A stretch of 64,000 nucleotides of DNA from Paraburkholderia silviterrae (GCF_004353915.1 NZ_SMRP01000006.1:599-64598), one strand, 5' to 3'; counted from the stretch's first letter, positions 9,416-17,989 are shown. Made by a program: numbers and translations. The notes: a model not told the origin generated them from the sequence alone.

Positions 9416-9970
9416 TCACCGCGAGGTGCGCGCGCCGAATGCCTCGATGGCCTGCTTGAGCACTTCGTCGTCGATCGCGGACGGCGCGCCGCCCGCACCC
9501 ACCGCGCCCAGCAGGTGCCCGTCCTGGAACACCGGGAACACGCCGCGGCCGGGTAAAAACGGCGCGTAGTAGCCCGCGCCGGAAACATTGCTGTACTCCG
9601 AAGGATCGTCGCGATAGCGCTGTTCGAGCGTCACGCCCGACTGGCCGCCGAGCGCGACGGATGCAAAAGCCTTGCCGCGCGCGAAGTCGACCGTTGCAAA
9701 CGGCGCGCCGTCCATGCGCACCGCCGCGAGCAGATGGCCGCCCGGATCGACGACCGCGAAACTCATCGCGAGATGCCGCGCATTGGCGGCCGCCACCGCG
9801 ATGCCGAGCAGCTTCTGCGTTTGCGCATAGCTCAGCGTGTAGGTGGTTGTCGGCGCGAGCGGCGCCGGCTCCTCTGCCGCCGCCCCCGCCGCGCCCAATG
9901 CCGCCGCGGCGCACACGGCTGAAACGATGGCCGCGCCTGCCGCCCGGTAAACCCAGAGCCTGACGTTCAA
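9416..9970 (-). CDS. Exported GlcG/HbpS-like heme-binding protein
   Basis: A 184-residue protein of the GlcG/HbpS (DUF336) family: TQKLLGIAVAAANARHL, then FAVVDPGGHLLAAVRMDGAP, and a C-terminal GGAPSAIDDEVLKQAIEAF. A Sec signal peptide (RLWVYRAAGAAIVSAVCAAA) precedes the domain. No ATG fits; the start is taken as TTG at 9970, because GGAGG lies 8 nt upstream and the signal peptide begins there. Relatives bind heme or corrin and some act as redox sensors. It is the first gene of the block leading to the periplasmic amidase, MFS and FAH genes, and could act as a co-secreted cofactor-binding or sensor protein. Confidence 0.75.
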   Translation of the reverse strand: MNVRLWVYRAAGAAIVSAVCAAAALGAAGAAAEEPAPLAPTTTYTLSYAQTQKLLGIAVAAANARHLAMSFAVVDPGGHLLAAVRMDGAPFATVDFARGKAFASVALGGQSGVTLEQRYRDDPSEYSNVSGAGYYAPFLPGRGVFPVFQDGHLLGAVGAGGAPSAIDDEVLKQAIEAFGARTSR

Positions 9971-10250
9971 CTTCTTTTCCTCCTTCTCACCAACCGTTTG
10001 CGTTACACCACAGCGTACGGGCAGGCAGTCGAAAGTCGATGACCGCAAAGCCCGGGCGCTTACCGGCAAGTCCGAAAAAATCCGCCTTGCGCGGCGCTCC
10101 GTTCGAAGTCCTTTTCGACCGGCAATCGAAACCGCGACCGCCAGGTTTTCAATTCCGGTCACGATCCAGGGTATTCACGTATCAATGCTGTCCGCCCGCG
10201 CTGCCTAGGCTAGATTCAGGTGCCCGCGTTCCGGCACCTGGAGAATCGCC

Positions 10251-10439
10251 ATGAAGACCTGGATGCTGGGCACCGCACTCGTGCTCGGTGCATTCGCGAC
10301 GGCAACGTCCACTGCGCACGAGCACTTTCACGTCAACCACGAGCACACTTACCCGCACTACCATCCGCCACAGCCGCAACAAGACACGGGCAATGCCGCG
10401 CGGCCCGCACCGGACCCGCGTGACGCGCACACGGGCTGA
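10251..10439 (+). CDS. Small secreted histidine-rich peptide
   Basis: A 62-residue open frame with GGAGA 7 nt before its ATG, a plausible Sec signal (MKTWMLGTALVLGAFATATS, then TAHEH) and a mature part dense in His: HEHFHVNHEHTYPHYH within 16 residues, followed by a Pro/Gln/Asp tail. It lies alone on the plus strand between two minus-strand genes and ends just before a strong terminator serving the opposite strand. Composition suggests a periplasmic divalent-metal binder (Zn, Ni or Cu) or metal buffer. No family is recognised. Being short and unmatched, it could be a chance frame, but the signal peptide and ribosome site argue for a gene. Confidence 0.5.
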   Translation: MKTWMLGTALVLGAFATATSTAHEHFHVNHEHTYPHYHPPQPQQDTGNAARPAPDPRDAHTG

Positions 10440-10471
10440 GCCCCGCTGAGCGAAAAGCTTCCTCACACGGC

Positions 10472-10510
10472 AAAAAAACCCGCGAGGCGCTCGCTTGGAC
10501 GCCTCGCGGG
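10472..10510 (-). terminator. Strong rho-independent terminator
   Basis: CCCGCGAGGCG (10479-10489) and CGCCTCGCGGG (10500-10510) form an 11-bp perfect stem with a 10-nt loop. On the minus strand it is followed by seven Ts (As at 10472-10478). It sits 34 bp beyond the stop of the beta-propeller gene at 10545, so it ends the porin/propeller transcription unit. Confidence 0.9.
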
Positions 10511-10544
10511 CAACCCGCATCGCTGCACTGGAGACTGCTTGCCG

Positions 10545-11675
10545 TTACTCCGTACCGAACACCGATACGCCAGTCCCGGCGAAATCCGGCTTCGGTCCTT
10601 TCGCGAACGGCACGAACACGTGGTGCGATTCACCGTCGACCGCCACCGAGTGCGAGCCGGTGCCCGTCGGCACGACGGCGACGAGGCTGCGCGTGCTGGC
10701 GTCAACGATGCCCAGCGACGGATCGAACTTCGCCGCCTTGTTGCCGACCTGCGAGACGTTGTCGGCCGAATGATGGCCGGCGGCGAGGAAGTAGCGGTTC
10801 GAAACCGGGTCGTAGACCGCCTCGTCGGTGCCGCCGAACGGCAGTTCGGCCAGCGTCGTGCCGTTGGTGCGGTCGATGATCACGCTGGTCTGCTTGCCGC
10901 CTTCGTCGGGGTCGCAGCCGATCAACGCGTCGTTGCCCGGCCCGATTGCGAGACCGGTCGGACCTTCGCAGCCCTTGAGCTTGAACACCGTGGCGACTTC
11001 CGGCTGGCCCGCGAGCACCGACTTCACCGGAATGATGTCGACTTCACCCTTCGGGTTCGCCTTCGTGCCGTCGTTGTTCAGCACGAAGTTCTGCCCTTTC
11101 GGATCGTAGGCACACGCTTCGAGGCCGGTCGAATCCTTCAGCGGCAGCTTGGCGATGACCGACTGCGTATCGGTGTTGATGAAGGTCGCGAACGGCGGCT
11201 CTTCGGCGCCGCTCGAGAACATCACCACATGGTGCACGGGGTCGAGGCAGCCTTCGTCGGCGCGAATGCCCGAGTTGCTGACTTCGATACGCTTGACGAG
11301 CTGCTTCGATGCCACGTCGATCACCTTGACCGCATTCACGTCGCCCACGTACACGAGCGACGATCCCGGGATCGGAATCACGCCGGACGGTCCCGACTTG
11401 TCGTGGTTCGGCCCGATGCCCGCGAAGTCCGCGGAGATACGGTCACGCACCGTCAAGGTCTTCGCGTCGATCACGTCGAGCGTGGCGTTCGAGCCATCGG
11501 CCAGGTAGTAGTTGCCATCGGATGCCGCGCTGATGTCAAAGCCAAATGGCTTCGCGCTCGTCATCGGAATGTTGGTGATCAGCTTCGGACCGTTGCTGGG
11601 TGCATCGCTCGCCCAAGCCATCGCTGCGGCGGCAATCGCGCCCGTCAGCATGGTGGCACCAAGAATTTTCTTCAT
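10545..11675 (-). CDS. Secreted YncE-like beta-propeller protein
   Basis: A 376-residue protein with a Sec signal peptide (MKKILGATMLTGAIAAAAMA) and repeated blade-like segments: GNYYLADGSNATLDVIDAKT, SSLVYVGDVNAVKVIDVASK, GTTLAELPFGGTDEAVYDPV, STRSLVAVVPTGTGSHSVAV. The pattern fits the periplasmic YncE/YVTN-type propellers. Such proteins bind small ligands or nucleic acid, or act as structural partners; no catalytic motif is evident. It follows the porin gene by 76 bp on the same strand and is closed by the strong terminator at 10472-10510. Context with a porin suggests a role in capture of a substrate entering the periplasm. Confidence 0.7.
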   Translation of the reverse strand: MKKILGATMLTGAIAAAAMAWASDAPSNGPKLITNIPMTSAKPFGFDISAASDGNYYLADGSNATLDVIDAKTLTVRDRISADFAGIGPNHDKSGPSGVIPIPGSSLVYVGDVNAVKVIDVASKQLVKRIEVSNSGIRADEGCLDPVHHVVMFSSGAEEPPFATFINTDTQSVIAKLPLKDSTGLEACAYDPKGQNFVLNNDGTKANPKGEVDIIPVKSVLAGQPEVATVFKLKGCEGPTGLAIGPGNDALIGCDPDEGGKQTSVIIDRTNGTTLAELPFGGTDEAVYDPVSNRYFLAAGHHSADNVSQVGNKAAKFDPSLGIVDASTRSLVAVVPTGTGSHSVAVDGESHHVFVPFAKGPKPDFAGTGVSVFGTE

Positions 11676-11751
11676 GTTTCGACTCCTCCAAACCCTGTGT
11701 TGATGTGTCCGGCCCGTGCCGGGATGAAATATTGCTTACTGCTGCGCGCGC

Positions 11752-12858
11752 TCAGAAGCTGTGATAGATGCCGACACGCACGTCCGCCTGCTTGCCCGTC
11801 AGCGACGGCTCGAAGCTCGCGCCGATCACGGCGTCCACGCCGGCCGAAGCCTTCAGGTAATCGCCCGAGATATAGACCTGCGTGCGCTTGGACAACGCAT
11901 ACAGCGCGGCGGCCGTCACCTGGTTCCACGTGTGGCCCTCGAAGCCCGTGTGCTGATAGCCGCCAACGAGCTGGACCGAGGGCGTCACCTGCCAGGTCGC
12001 GCCGCCTTCCCAGACATGCATCACCGACTTCGCTTCGAGATACTTGAGAACCGTGTCGCTGAAGTTGCCGTACAGCGTGACGTTGCCGATCGCATAGGAC
12101 GCGCCGACGCCCAGCGTGCCGAGCGAACGGATCTGGAACGAAGGCGCGAGATCGGTCGCCGTGTTGTCCGTCACGCTCGCGACCTGCTGCCCGAAGAACG
12201 AGTGCACGCCGATCTGCGCATACGGGTCGATCGTGGGCGTCGCGACATACGTGTAGGCCGTGGCGATCGTCAACGGGCCGTTCGCATATTGCGCGCCGGC
12301 GCTCCAGCCGCTGTTGTCGTGGAAGCTGCCCGGCGTATTGCTGAACCCGAACATGCCGCCGAACGTCAGGCCTCCGAACAACTCCGGGCTCACATACTTG
12401 ATCGAATTCTTCAGGCGGTCGTTGTTCGTGTGGTCGAAGTCGCCCTGGTGAATGGCGTAGCCGCTGCCCGCCGAGCTCACGTTGAACTGACCGAAGTAAT
12501 CGGCGCTGAAATCGAACTGATTGCCGAGCGAGATCGTGCCGTACGGCGACTGGATGCCGACCCAGGCTTGTTGCCCGAACAGCGTATTCGGCTGGTTCAG
12601 CTGGCCGTTGCTCAGGTTAAAGAGCGACGAGAGCTTGAACAGTGTCGTGTAGCCCCCGCCGAGATCCTCATGGCCCGAGAGAATCCACAGGTTCGGAAAC
12701 AGCACGCCGCTGTCCATCTTCTCGTTCGAGTGGCCGCCTTCGTTGTTGACGTACGTGATGCCTTCGTCCAACCGGCCCGACAGCGTGACGTTGCTCTGTG
12801 CCAGCGCGCCGCTGCTCATCACGGCGCCTACCAGCGCAGCTATCATTGTTTTCTTCAT
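11752..12858 (-). CDS. Burkholderia-type outer membrane porin
   Basis: A 368-residue Gram-negative porin. It has the signal peptide MKKTMIAALVGAVMSSGALA with cleavage before QSNVTLSGRLDEG, alternating amphipathic strands with periodic aromatic residues, the conserved WVGIQSPYGTISLGNQFDF segment, and a C-terminal Phe (VRVGIYHSF) needed for BamA recognition. The start at 12858 has GGTGGAG just upstream. It heads a unit with the secreted beta-propeller. It would admit small hydrophilic substrates to the periplasm. It is paralogous to the porin at 62668-63837. Confidence 0.9.
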   Translation of the reverse strand: MKKTMIAALVGAVMSSGALAQSNVTLSGRLDEGITYVNNEGGHSNEKMDSGVLFPNLWILSGHEDLGGGYTTLFKLSSLFNLSNGQLNQPNTLFGQQAWVGIQSPYGTISLGNQFDFSADYFGQFNVSSAGSGYAIHQGDFDHTNNDRLKNSIKYVSPELFGGLTFGGMFGFSNTPGSFHDNSGWSAGAQYANGPLTIATAYTYVATPTIDPYAQIGVHSFFGQQVASVTDNTATDLAPSFQIRSLGTLGVGASYAIGNVTLYGNFSDTVLKYLEAKSVMHVWEGGATWQVTPSVQLVGGYQHTGFEGHTWNQVTAAALYALSKRTQVYISGDYLKASAGVDAVIGASFEPSLTGKQADVRVGIYHSF

Positions 12859-13164
12859 CTCCACCTTCCCCTCCATGTTTCCGGCCGTTCACCGGACGTT
12901 GATCGCAATCGAACTCCAAACCATCCGTACTACGAATTATTTTTATGTCGCTTCCATCGCGTGAATCGATCGGCCTTCGCGCGCTACTTGCTGGAATCAG
13001 GCCGGGGACGCCGCTACCTTTTCGCTCCCCTCGCCCCGCCTGAATCCACACTCCCTGCGCTACCGCATCGTTGACTCGATGTTATGCGGGATCGGTCAGG
13101 AACCCTTCGTCGATCAGTCTCGCCGCTTGTCAAATCGTCTCTTTGTTATTGCTGTGAACAGGCT
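12859..13164 (-). promoter_or_regulatory. 306-bp gap holding the porin promoter region
   Basis: No gene is seen here. An A/T-rich patch around 12934-12946 (minus strand ACATAAAAATAATTC) stands out from GC-rich flanks about 80 bp before the porin start and is the likely promoter core, though no clean -35/-10 pair is evident. The upper end follows the stop of the ABC permease gene. Confidence 0.3.
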
Positions 13165-14172
13165 CTAGCGTGTGCGTGCGCGCTGGCGCCGCGCGAGCGC
13201 ATCCGCCAGCACGGCGAGCAGCAGGATCGCGCCCACCACCATCGGCTGCCAGTTGGCGTCAAGGTTCAGCAGATTCATGGCGTCGATCACGAGCGCAAGC
13301 GTCACGCATCCGAACAAGGTCCCGAGCAGCGTGCCCGTGCCGCCGAACAGCGACGCGCCGCCGATCAGGATCGCGGCAATCGCCGGCAGCAGGACCGGTT
13401 CGCCCATCGCCGAATCGGCCGCATTCACGCGCGCCAGATACACGATTGCCGCGATGCCCGCCATCAGGCCGCTGATCGTGTAGACCGCGATGCGGCGGTT
13501 GCGCACTGGGATGCCGGACAATCGCGCGGCTTCGGCGTTGGCGCCGATCGCATAGATCTCGCGGCCGAAATTCAGGCGCGCGGTGAGGACGGTGCCGCCG
13601 ATCAGCACGGCCAGCATCATGTAGACCGGCAACGGCACGCCAAGCCAGAACCCGGTTCCGAGCGCGCGAAATCCCGCGGGAAAACCGAAGATTTCGTTGC
13701 CGCCCATGTAGTGAAACGCGAGCCCCTGGACGATCCACAGCATGCCGTAGCTCGCGAGAAACGGCGGCAGGCGCAGCAGCGTGACGGCGAGTCCGTTCAG
13801 GAGGCCGATCGATGCGCCGCATCCCATAGCGGTCGCGACCGCCAGCATGGGCGACCCGCCGGACTTCATCGCGCCTGCGGCGAGACAGGCGGAAAGCGTC
13901 AGGTTCGCGGCGATCGACAGGTCGAAGCCGCCCGAGAGGATCACGAGCGTGAGCCCGGAGGCCAGCAGGAACATCAAGCTCGCCTGCCGCAGGACGTTGA
14001 GCAGATTCGCGGAGGTCGCGAAGCCGTCGGTGGCGACGGTGAGCGCCAGCGCAATCGCAGCGATCAGCACGATCCGGTAGACGAGCGCGGCGGTCTCGGC
14101 GCTCGCGTGGCGGCGGACGTCGAGCCGGCCGACGTGGTTCAGCAAGAACCGGGAGGGATTCTGGATGCTCAT
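13165..14172 (-). CDS. ABC transporter permease (RbsC/branched-type)
   Basis: A 335-residue integral membrane protein with about ten hydrophobic helices and the family signature around LIGGASLFGGTGTLLGTLFG, as in RbsC/AraH-type sugar permeases. Its ATG overlaps the stop of the upstream permease gene in an ATGA junction (14169-14172), so the two are translationally coupled. It is the last gene of the unit SBP, ATPase, permease, permease. Two permease genes suggest a heterodimeric channel. The substrate is unknown; RbsC-family importers take sugars, polyols, autoinducer-2 and other small polar solutes. Confidence 0.9.
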   Translation of the reverse strand: MSIQNPSRFLLNHVGRLDVRRHASAETAALVYRIVLIAAIALALTVATDGFATSANLLNVLRQASLMFLLASGLTLVILSGGFDLSIAANLTLSACLAAGAMKSGGSPMLAVATAMGCGASIGLLNGLAVTLLRLPPFLASYGMLWIVQGLAFHYMGGNEIFGFPAGFRALGTGFWLGVPLPVYMMLAVLIGGTVLTARLNFGREIYAIGANAEAARLSGIPVRNRRIAVYTISGLMAGIAAIVYLARVNAADSAMGEPVLLPAIAAILIGGASLFGGTGTLLGTLFGCVTLALVIDAMNLLNLDANWQPMVVGAILLLAVLADALARRQRARTR

Positions 14173-15158
14173 GCATGGGCTCCAACGAAACGGGATTTGC
14201 GAAGGCTGTCGACGAGGATGACGAGCAGGACCAGCACGCCGACGGACACGACTTGCAGCGACGACTCAACGCCCAGCAGGTTGAGGGCATTGCGCAGCAT
14301 GCCGATCGTCACGACGCCCAGCACCGTGCCGGTCAGCCAGCCGTCGCCGCGCTCGAACGACGTGCCGCCGAGCACCACGGCGGCGATCGCGTCGAACTCG
14401 ATGCCGATGGCGGCATTGGGCTCGGCCGCGTTCATCCGGCCGACGAGCAGCAGCGCGGCGAGCCCGGCGAACAATCCGCTCAGCACGTAGATTGCGGCGT
14501 GGAAGATCCTGGCCTTGACGCCGGCCAGCGTGAGCGCGTCGCGATTGCCGCCGATCGCGAACACGTAAGCGCCGAATTTCGTGTGATAGAGCACGAGGTG
14601 CGTGAACGCCCAGGCGGCCAGCGCGCAGACGATCGGAAACGGCACGCCAAGAATCGACATCGCATAGAGTTGCGCCACCGCTGGCGTCACGACCACGACT
14701 GCGTTGCCGTCCGTGAGCACCAGCGCGATGCCGCGCGCGATGCCCAGCATCGCGAGCGTGACGACGAACGGCGGCAAGCCGAGTTGCGCGATGAGCACGC
14801 CGTTCACGCCGCCTGCCAGCACGCCGACGGCAGCCGCCGCGAGCAGCGCGGGCACAATGCCCGCGCCCAGCGCGAGCGCCTGCGCGAACACGACGCCGCC
14901 AAGACTGAGCACCGCGCCCACGGAGAGGTCCAGCCCTTCGCTCAAGATCACGAGCGTCATCGGCATTGCGATCACAATGAGCATGGCGATTTGCAAGCCG
15001 ATGTCCGAGACATTGCCGCGCGTGGCGAACCCCGGCACGCCAATCGCCGCAAGCACCGCGAGCGCGACGCTGACCCATACGACGGACGGCAGCGGCCGGC
15101 GCCGCCGCCCGCCCGATTCGATTCGCAGTGCTTGCTTTACAAAATTCGCTATCATCAC
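14169..15158 (-). CDS. ABC transporter permease (RbsC/branched-type)
   Basis: A 329-residue permease paralogous to the next gene, with about ten helices. It carries the segment AAVVLGGTSFERGDGWLTGT, which matches the cytoplasmic coupling region of RbsC-type permeases. The start at 15158 overlaps the stop of the ATPase gene (ATGA at 15155-15158), and its own stop overlaps the next start in the same way. These junctions mean tight stoichiometric coupling of ATPase and both permeases. Confidence 0.9.
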   Translation of the reverse strand: MMIANFVKQALRIESGGRRRRPLPSVVWVSVALAVLAAIGVPGFATRGNVSDIGLQIAMLIVIAMPMTLVILSEGLDLSVGAVLSLGGVVFAQALALGAGIVPALLAAAAVGVLAGGVNGVLIAQLGLPPFVVTLAMLGIARGIALVLTDGNAVVVVTPAVAQLYAMSILGVPFPIVCALAAWAFTHLVLYHTKFGAYVFAIGGNRDALTLAGVKARIFHAAIYVLSGLFAGLAALLLVGRMNAAEPNAAIGIEFDAIAAVVLGGTSFERGDGWLTGTVLGVVTIGMLRNALNLLGVESSLQVVSVGVLVLLVILVDSLRKSRFVGAHA

Positions 15159-16669
15159 GCCTCCTCATGCATGGCCAGGGCCAGAATGTTGCGCTCGCTG
15201 AGCCGTTCTTTCGGCAGCTCGCCCGAGATCGCGCCTTCGCGCATCACGTATGCGCGATCGCACACGTGCACGATTTCCGAAAGCTCCGAGCTGATCAGCA
15301 GCACTGCGGCCCCCTCTTCAACGAGGCGCTCGATCAGCGCGAAGATTTCCGTTTTCGCGCCGATGTCGATGCCGCGCGTCGGTTCGTCGAAGATGAAGAA
15401 ACGGCAGCCGGCGCTCAGCCATTTGCCGATCACGATCTTCTGCTGGTTGCCGCCGCTCAGGTACTGCGCGCGCTTGCCCGGGTCGCCCGGCGCGATCCGC
15501 AGCGTCTCAATCAACGTGCGCGTCGCGCGCCGCGCCTGCTCCGCCTGGTACCAGCCCTTCGGAAACAGCCGCCACAGGCTCGCGGCCAGCAGGTTCTCGT
15601 GCACCGAGCGCGTGAGCGCGAGGCCTTCCTGCTTGCGGTTCTCGGGGATCAGGCCCACGCCGCGCGCCGCCACCTTGTGCGGGCCGCCCGTGACCTGGGC
15701 GCCGAAGATCTCGACCCGGCCGCTCTGGATCGGGTCCGCGCCGAACACGGCCCGCACGACTTCCGAGCGCCCTGCCCCCACGAGGCCCGAGAGCCCGACG
15801 ATCTCGCCGCAGCGCACGTGCAGGTCGACGCCATTCACGCCGCTCGCGGTCCGCAACTGCTTCACCTCCAGCGCCATCTCGCCCGGCGTGCCGACGTAGC
15901 GGCGCTGGTAGACGGTGCCCACCTGGCGGCCGACCATCAGCGCGATCAACTCGTCCGGTGTCGTGTCGGCGGCCATCGTCGACTTCACGAGGCGCCCGTC
16001 GCGCAGCACGGTCACGCGGTCGCCGAGGTCGAACACCTCCTTCATCCGGTGCGAGATATAGACGATCGCGACACCCGCATCGCGCAGCTTGTGCACGACC
16101 GCGAACAGCGCGTCGGCTTCGCGGTCCGAGATAGCCGCGGTGGGCTCGTCCATCACGAGCACGCGCGCCTCGTGCGAGAGCGCCTTCGCGATCTCGACCA
16201 TCTGCTGCTGCGCGACGCCCAGCTCGGCGGCCTGCATGCGCGTGTCGTACGCGAGTCCCAGTTGGGCGAGCGCGGCCGCTGCATCGGCATGCATGCGGCG
16301 GTGATCGACGAGGCCGAGGCGGTTGCGCGGCTCGCGCCCGAGATAGATGTTCTGCGCGATCGAGAGATGCGGGACGAGCGAGAATTCCTGGAAGATCACC
16401 GCGATGCCGAGGCGCTTCGCATCGGCGGGCGAGGCGATCGAGACCGGCTCGCCGTCGTAGAAAAATTCGCCGGCGTCGGCGCGGTAGGCGCCGAACAGCA
16501 CCTTCATCAGCGACGACTTGCCGGCGCCGTTTTCGCCCAGCAGCATGTGCACCTCGCCGGGATACAGCGCCAGATCGACGTCCGTGAGGGCGCGCACGCC
16601 GGGAAAGCTCTTGCAGATCTTGCGCAGTTCGAGCCGCGGCAAGGAGCCGGCCGAAGTCGTGGTTTCCAT
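15155..16669 (-). CDS. Sugar-type ABC transporter ATPase with two nucleotide-binding domains
   Basis: A 504-residue RbsA/MglA-like ATPase. The first domain has Walker A LLGENGAGKSSLMKVL, the signature LGVAQQQMVEIAKAL and Walker B VLVMDEPTAAI. The second has a degenerate P-loop, GLSGLVGAGRSEVVRAVFG, then signature LSGGNQQKIVIGKWL and FFIFDEPTRGID. This asymmetry is normal in the family. The start at 16669 follows AGAGGT; the frame extends to 16717 but without a ribosome site. It overlaps the first permease by ATGA and follows the binding-protein gene after an 11-bp hairpin at 16710-16740. Confidence 0.92.
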   Translation of the reverse strand: METTTSAGSLPRLELRKICKSFPGVRALTDVDLALYPGEVHMLLGENGAGKSSLMKVLFGAYRADAGEFFYDGEPVSIASPADAKRLGIAVIFQEFSLVPHLSIAQNIYLGREPRNRLGLVDHRRMHADAAAALAQLGLAYDTRMQAAELGVAQQQMVEIAKALSHEARVLVMDEPTAAISDREADALFAVVHKLRDAGVAIVYISHRMKEVFDLGDRVTVLRDGRLVKSTMAADTTPDELIALMVGRQVGTVYQRRYVGTPGEMALEVKQLRTASGVNGVDLHVRCGEIVGLSGLVGAGRSEVVRAVFGADPIQSGRVEIFGAQVTGGPHKVAARGVGLIPENRKQEGLALTRSVHENLLAASLWRLFPKGWYQAEQARRATRTLIETLRIAPGDPGKRAQYLSGGNQQKIVIGKWLSAGCRFFIFDEPTRGIDIGAKTEIFALIERLVEEGAAVLLISSELSEIVHVCDRAYVMREGAISGELPKERLSERNILALAMHEEA

Positions 16670-16709
16670 GGTTACCTCTGCAGTGCGAACTAGATGTTTC
16701 CGATGCACG

Positions 16710-16740
16710 GGCGACACGCGGACGATGCGCGCGTGTCGCC
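16710..16740 (-). promoter_or_regulatory. Intercistronic hairpin between binding protein and ATPase genes
   Basis: GGCGACACGCG (16710-16720) and CGCGTGTCGCC (16730-16740) are perfect 11-bp arms with a 9-nt loop, lying 14 bp beyond the binding-protein stop. There is no U-run. In many importer operons such a stem protects the 5' mRNA and causes partial termination, giving excess binding protein. That role is inferred here from position. Confidence 0.6.
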
Positions 16741-16754
16741 AGCGTATCGTCAGG

Positions 16755-17753
16755 TCAGTTGCTGACTACGTCGCCCCACTTGGGACACTGCCGCTGGTCG
16801 CCCGGCAGCTCGAACGGCGCATAGTTGGTCTTGTCGATCACAATGCCTTTGATCAGGATGTTCGACGGCACGGGTTCCTTGCGCAGTGTGCGCACCGCGG
16901 CCATCGTCGCGATACAGCCCATCTTGAAGCCGTTGAATTCGGCGGTTGCAAGCAGGCGCCCGTCCTTGATCGCCTTCACCGATTCCGGCACGCCGCCAAT
17001 GCCCACGACTTTCGTGTCCTTGCGGCCGGCCGCTTCGAGCGCCTCGATCGCGCCCATCGCCATCACGTCCGCCGCCGCCAGCACGCCATCGATCTTCGGA
17101 TTCGACTGGATCAGGTTCTCCGTCACCTGAAGGGCCTGGAGGCGCTGGTAATTCGCGGGTTGCGACGCAAGCAGGTGCACGTTCGGGAATTCCTCGAGCG
17201 CCTTCTTGAAGCCGCGCACGCGCTCGTCGCTCGTGGTCGACCCGCGCACGCCTTCGAGGATCACGACGTTGCCCTTGCCCCCCATGCTCGTGAACAGATA
17301 GCGCGCCACGTCGTGGCCGAGATCGAAATCGTCCGCGACCACCACGGAGGCGAACTTGCCGCCAGCGACGCGATCGTTGTAGTTGACGACAGGGATGCCG
17401 ATCGCGTTGAGCTTCTCGATCTCCGGCACCACGCCGCGCGGGTTGACGCCCATGAACAGGACCGCGCCGGGCTTCTTGACGCTTACGTCCTCGAGCTCGC
17501 TCAACTGCTCGCCCAGGTCGTTCGGGCGCGTGGGCGCATAGTGCGTGACGGACACGCCGAGCTGCTTCGCGGCCGCATCCACGCCCGCATGCACGAGCGC
17601 GAAGTGCGGGTCCACCTGGTTCTTGTAGAACGCAGCGAGGGTCTCGCTCGCGGCGAATGCGCCGCCGCCGCTGGCGAGGCCCACTGCGGCCACGCCAGCG
17701 GCCATCATGCGTACGGCGTTCCACCTGCCCAGTGCTGCCTGTTTCTGTTTCAC
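16755..17753 (-). CDS. Periplasmic sugar-type ABC substrate-binding protein
   Basis: A 332-residue type I periplasmic binding protein. The signal peptide runs from the start through AAGVAAVGLASGGGAFA, and the mature lobes have AVLFMGVNPRGVVPEIEKLN, VVNYNDRVAGGKF and DGVLAAADVMAMGAIEAL. The start is GTG at 17753, chosen because AAGGAGA lies 6 nt upstream; the open frame continues far beyond it without a ribosome site. It is the first gene of the importer operon and has two LacI-type palindromes upstream (17856-17871, 17974-17989). The ligand is not deducible; linkage to the ring-cleavage operon through shared operators suggests an aromatic-linked or cyclic polyol compound. Confidence 0.9.
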   Translation of the reverse strand: MKQKQAALGRWNAVRMMAAGVAAVGLASGGGAFAASETLAAFYKNQVDPHFALVHAGVDAAAKQLGVSVTHYAPTRPNDLGEQLSELEDVSVKKPGAVLFMGVNPRGVVPEIEKLNAIGIPVVNYNDRVAGGKFASVVVADDFDLGHDVARYLFTSMGGKGNVVILEGVRGSTTSDERVRGFKKALEEFPNVHLLASQPANYQRLQALQVTENLIQSNPKIDGVLAAADVMAMGAIEALEAAGRKDTKVVGIGGVPESVKAIKDGRLLATAEFNGFKMGCIATMAAVRTLRKEPVPSNILIKGIVIDKTNYAPFELPGDQRQCPKWGDVVSN

Positions 17754-17855
17754 GTTCGTCTCCTTCCACCTGTTCGCCGGCTCTTCCCATGCCGCCGCGC
17801 GCGCACCGGCGAGCGCCATGCCTGGCGCCGCCGGCTCGTCGAGCAGCCCGATGTT

Positions 17856-17871
17856 ATGCAACCGTTTGCAT
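17856..17871. promoter_or_regulatory. LacI-family operator, proximal site of the importer
   Basis: ATGCAACCGTTTGCAT is a CG-centred near-perfect palindrome. The identical 16 bp occurs at 24113-24128 before the dioxygenase gene. It lies 103 bp upstream of the binding-protein GTG. Confidence 0.8.
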
Positions 17872-17973
17872 CCTTCGACGCGTGCCGGGCTTGCTCGCCC
17901 AGCGTTTCGCATCGCTCTGTTCCGCACGCTTTTCGGTCTGGTTCGTGTGCGACCTTGCATCCGGTCAGACTCT

Positions 17974-17989
17974 ATGCAAACGTATGCAT
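17974..17989. promoter_or_regulatory. LacI-family operator, distal site of the importer
   Basis: ATGCAAACGTATGCAT is 118 bp from the proximal site. A one-mismatch copy occurs at 24223-24238. Paired sites at this distance suggest repression by looping through a tetrameric LacI protein or control of the divergent lacI promoter. Confidence 0.75.

Noticed and set aside
10539..12047. A 502-codon plus-strand open frame
   Set aside because: It runs antisense across the propeller and porin genes, has Arg/His/Ala-rich nonsense composition, and has no domain; it is a by-product of high GC.
13084..16693. Long plus-strand frames opposite the ABC transporter genes
   Set aside because: They mirror the coding strand, are rich in Arg, Gln and His, and lack any motif.
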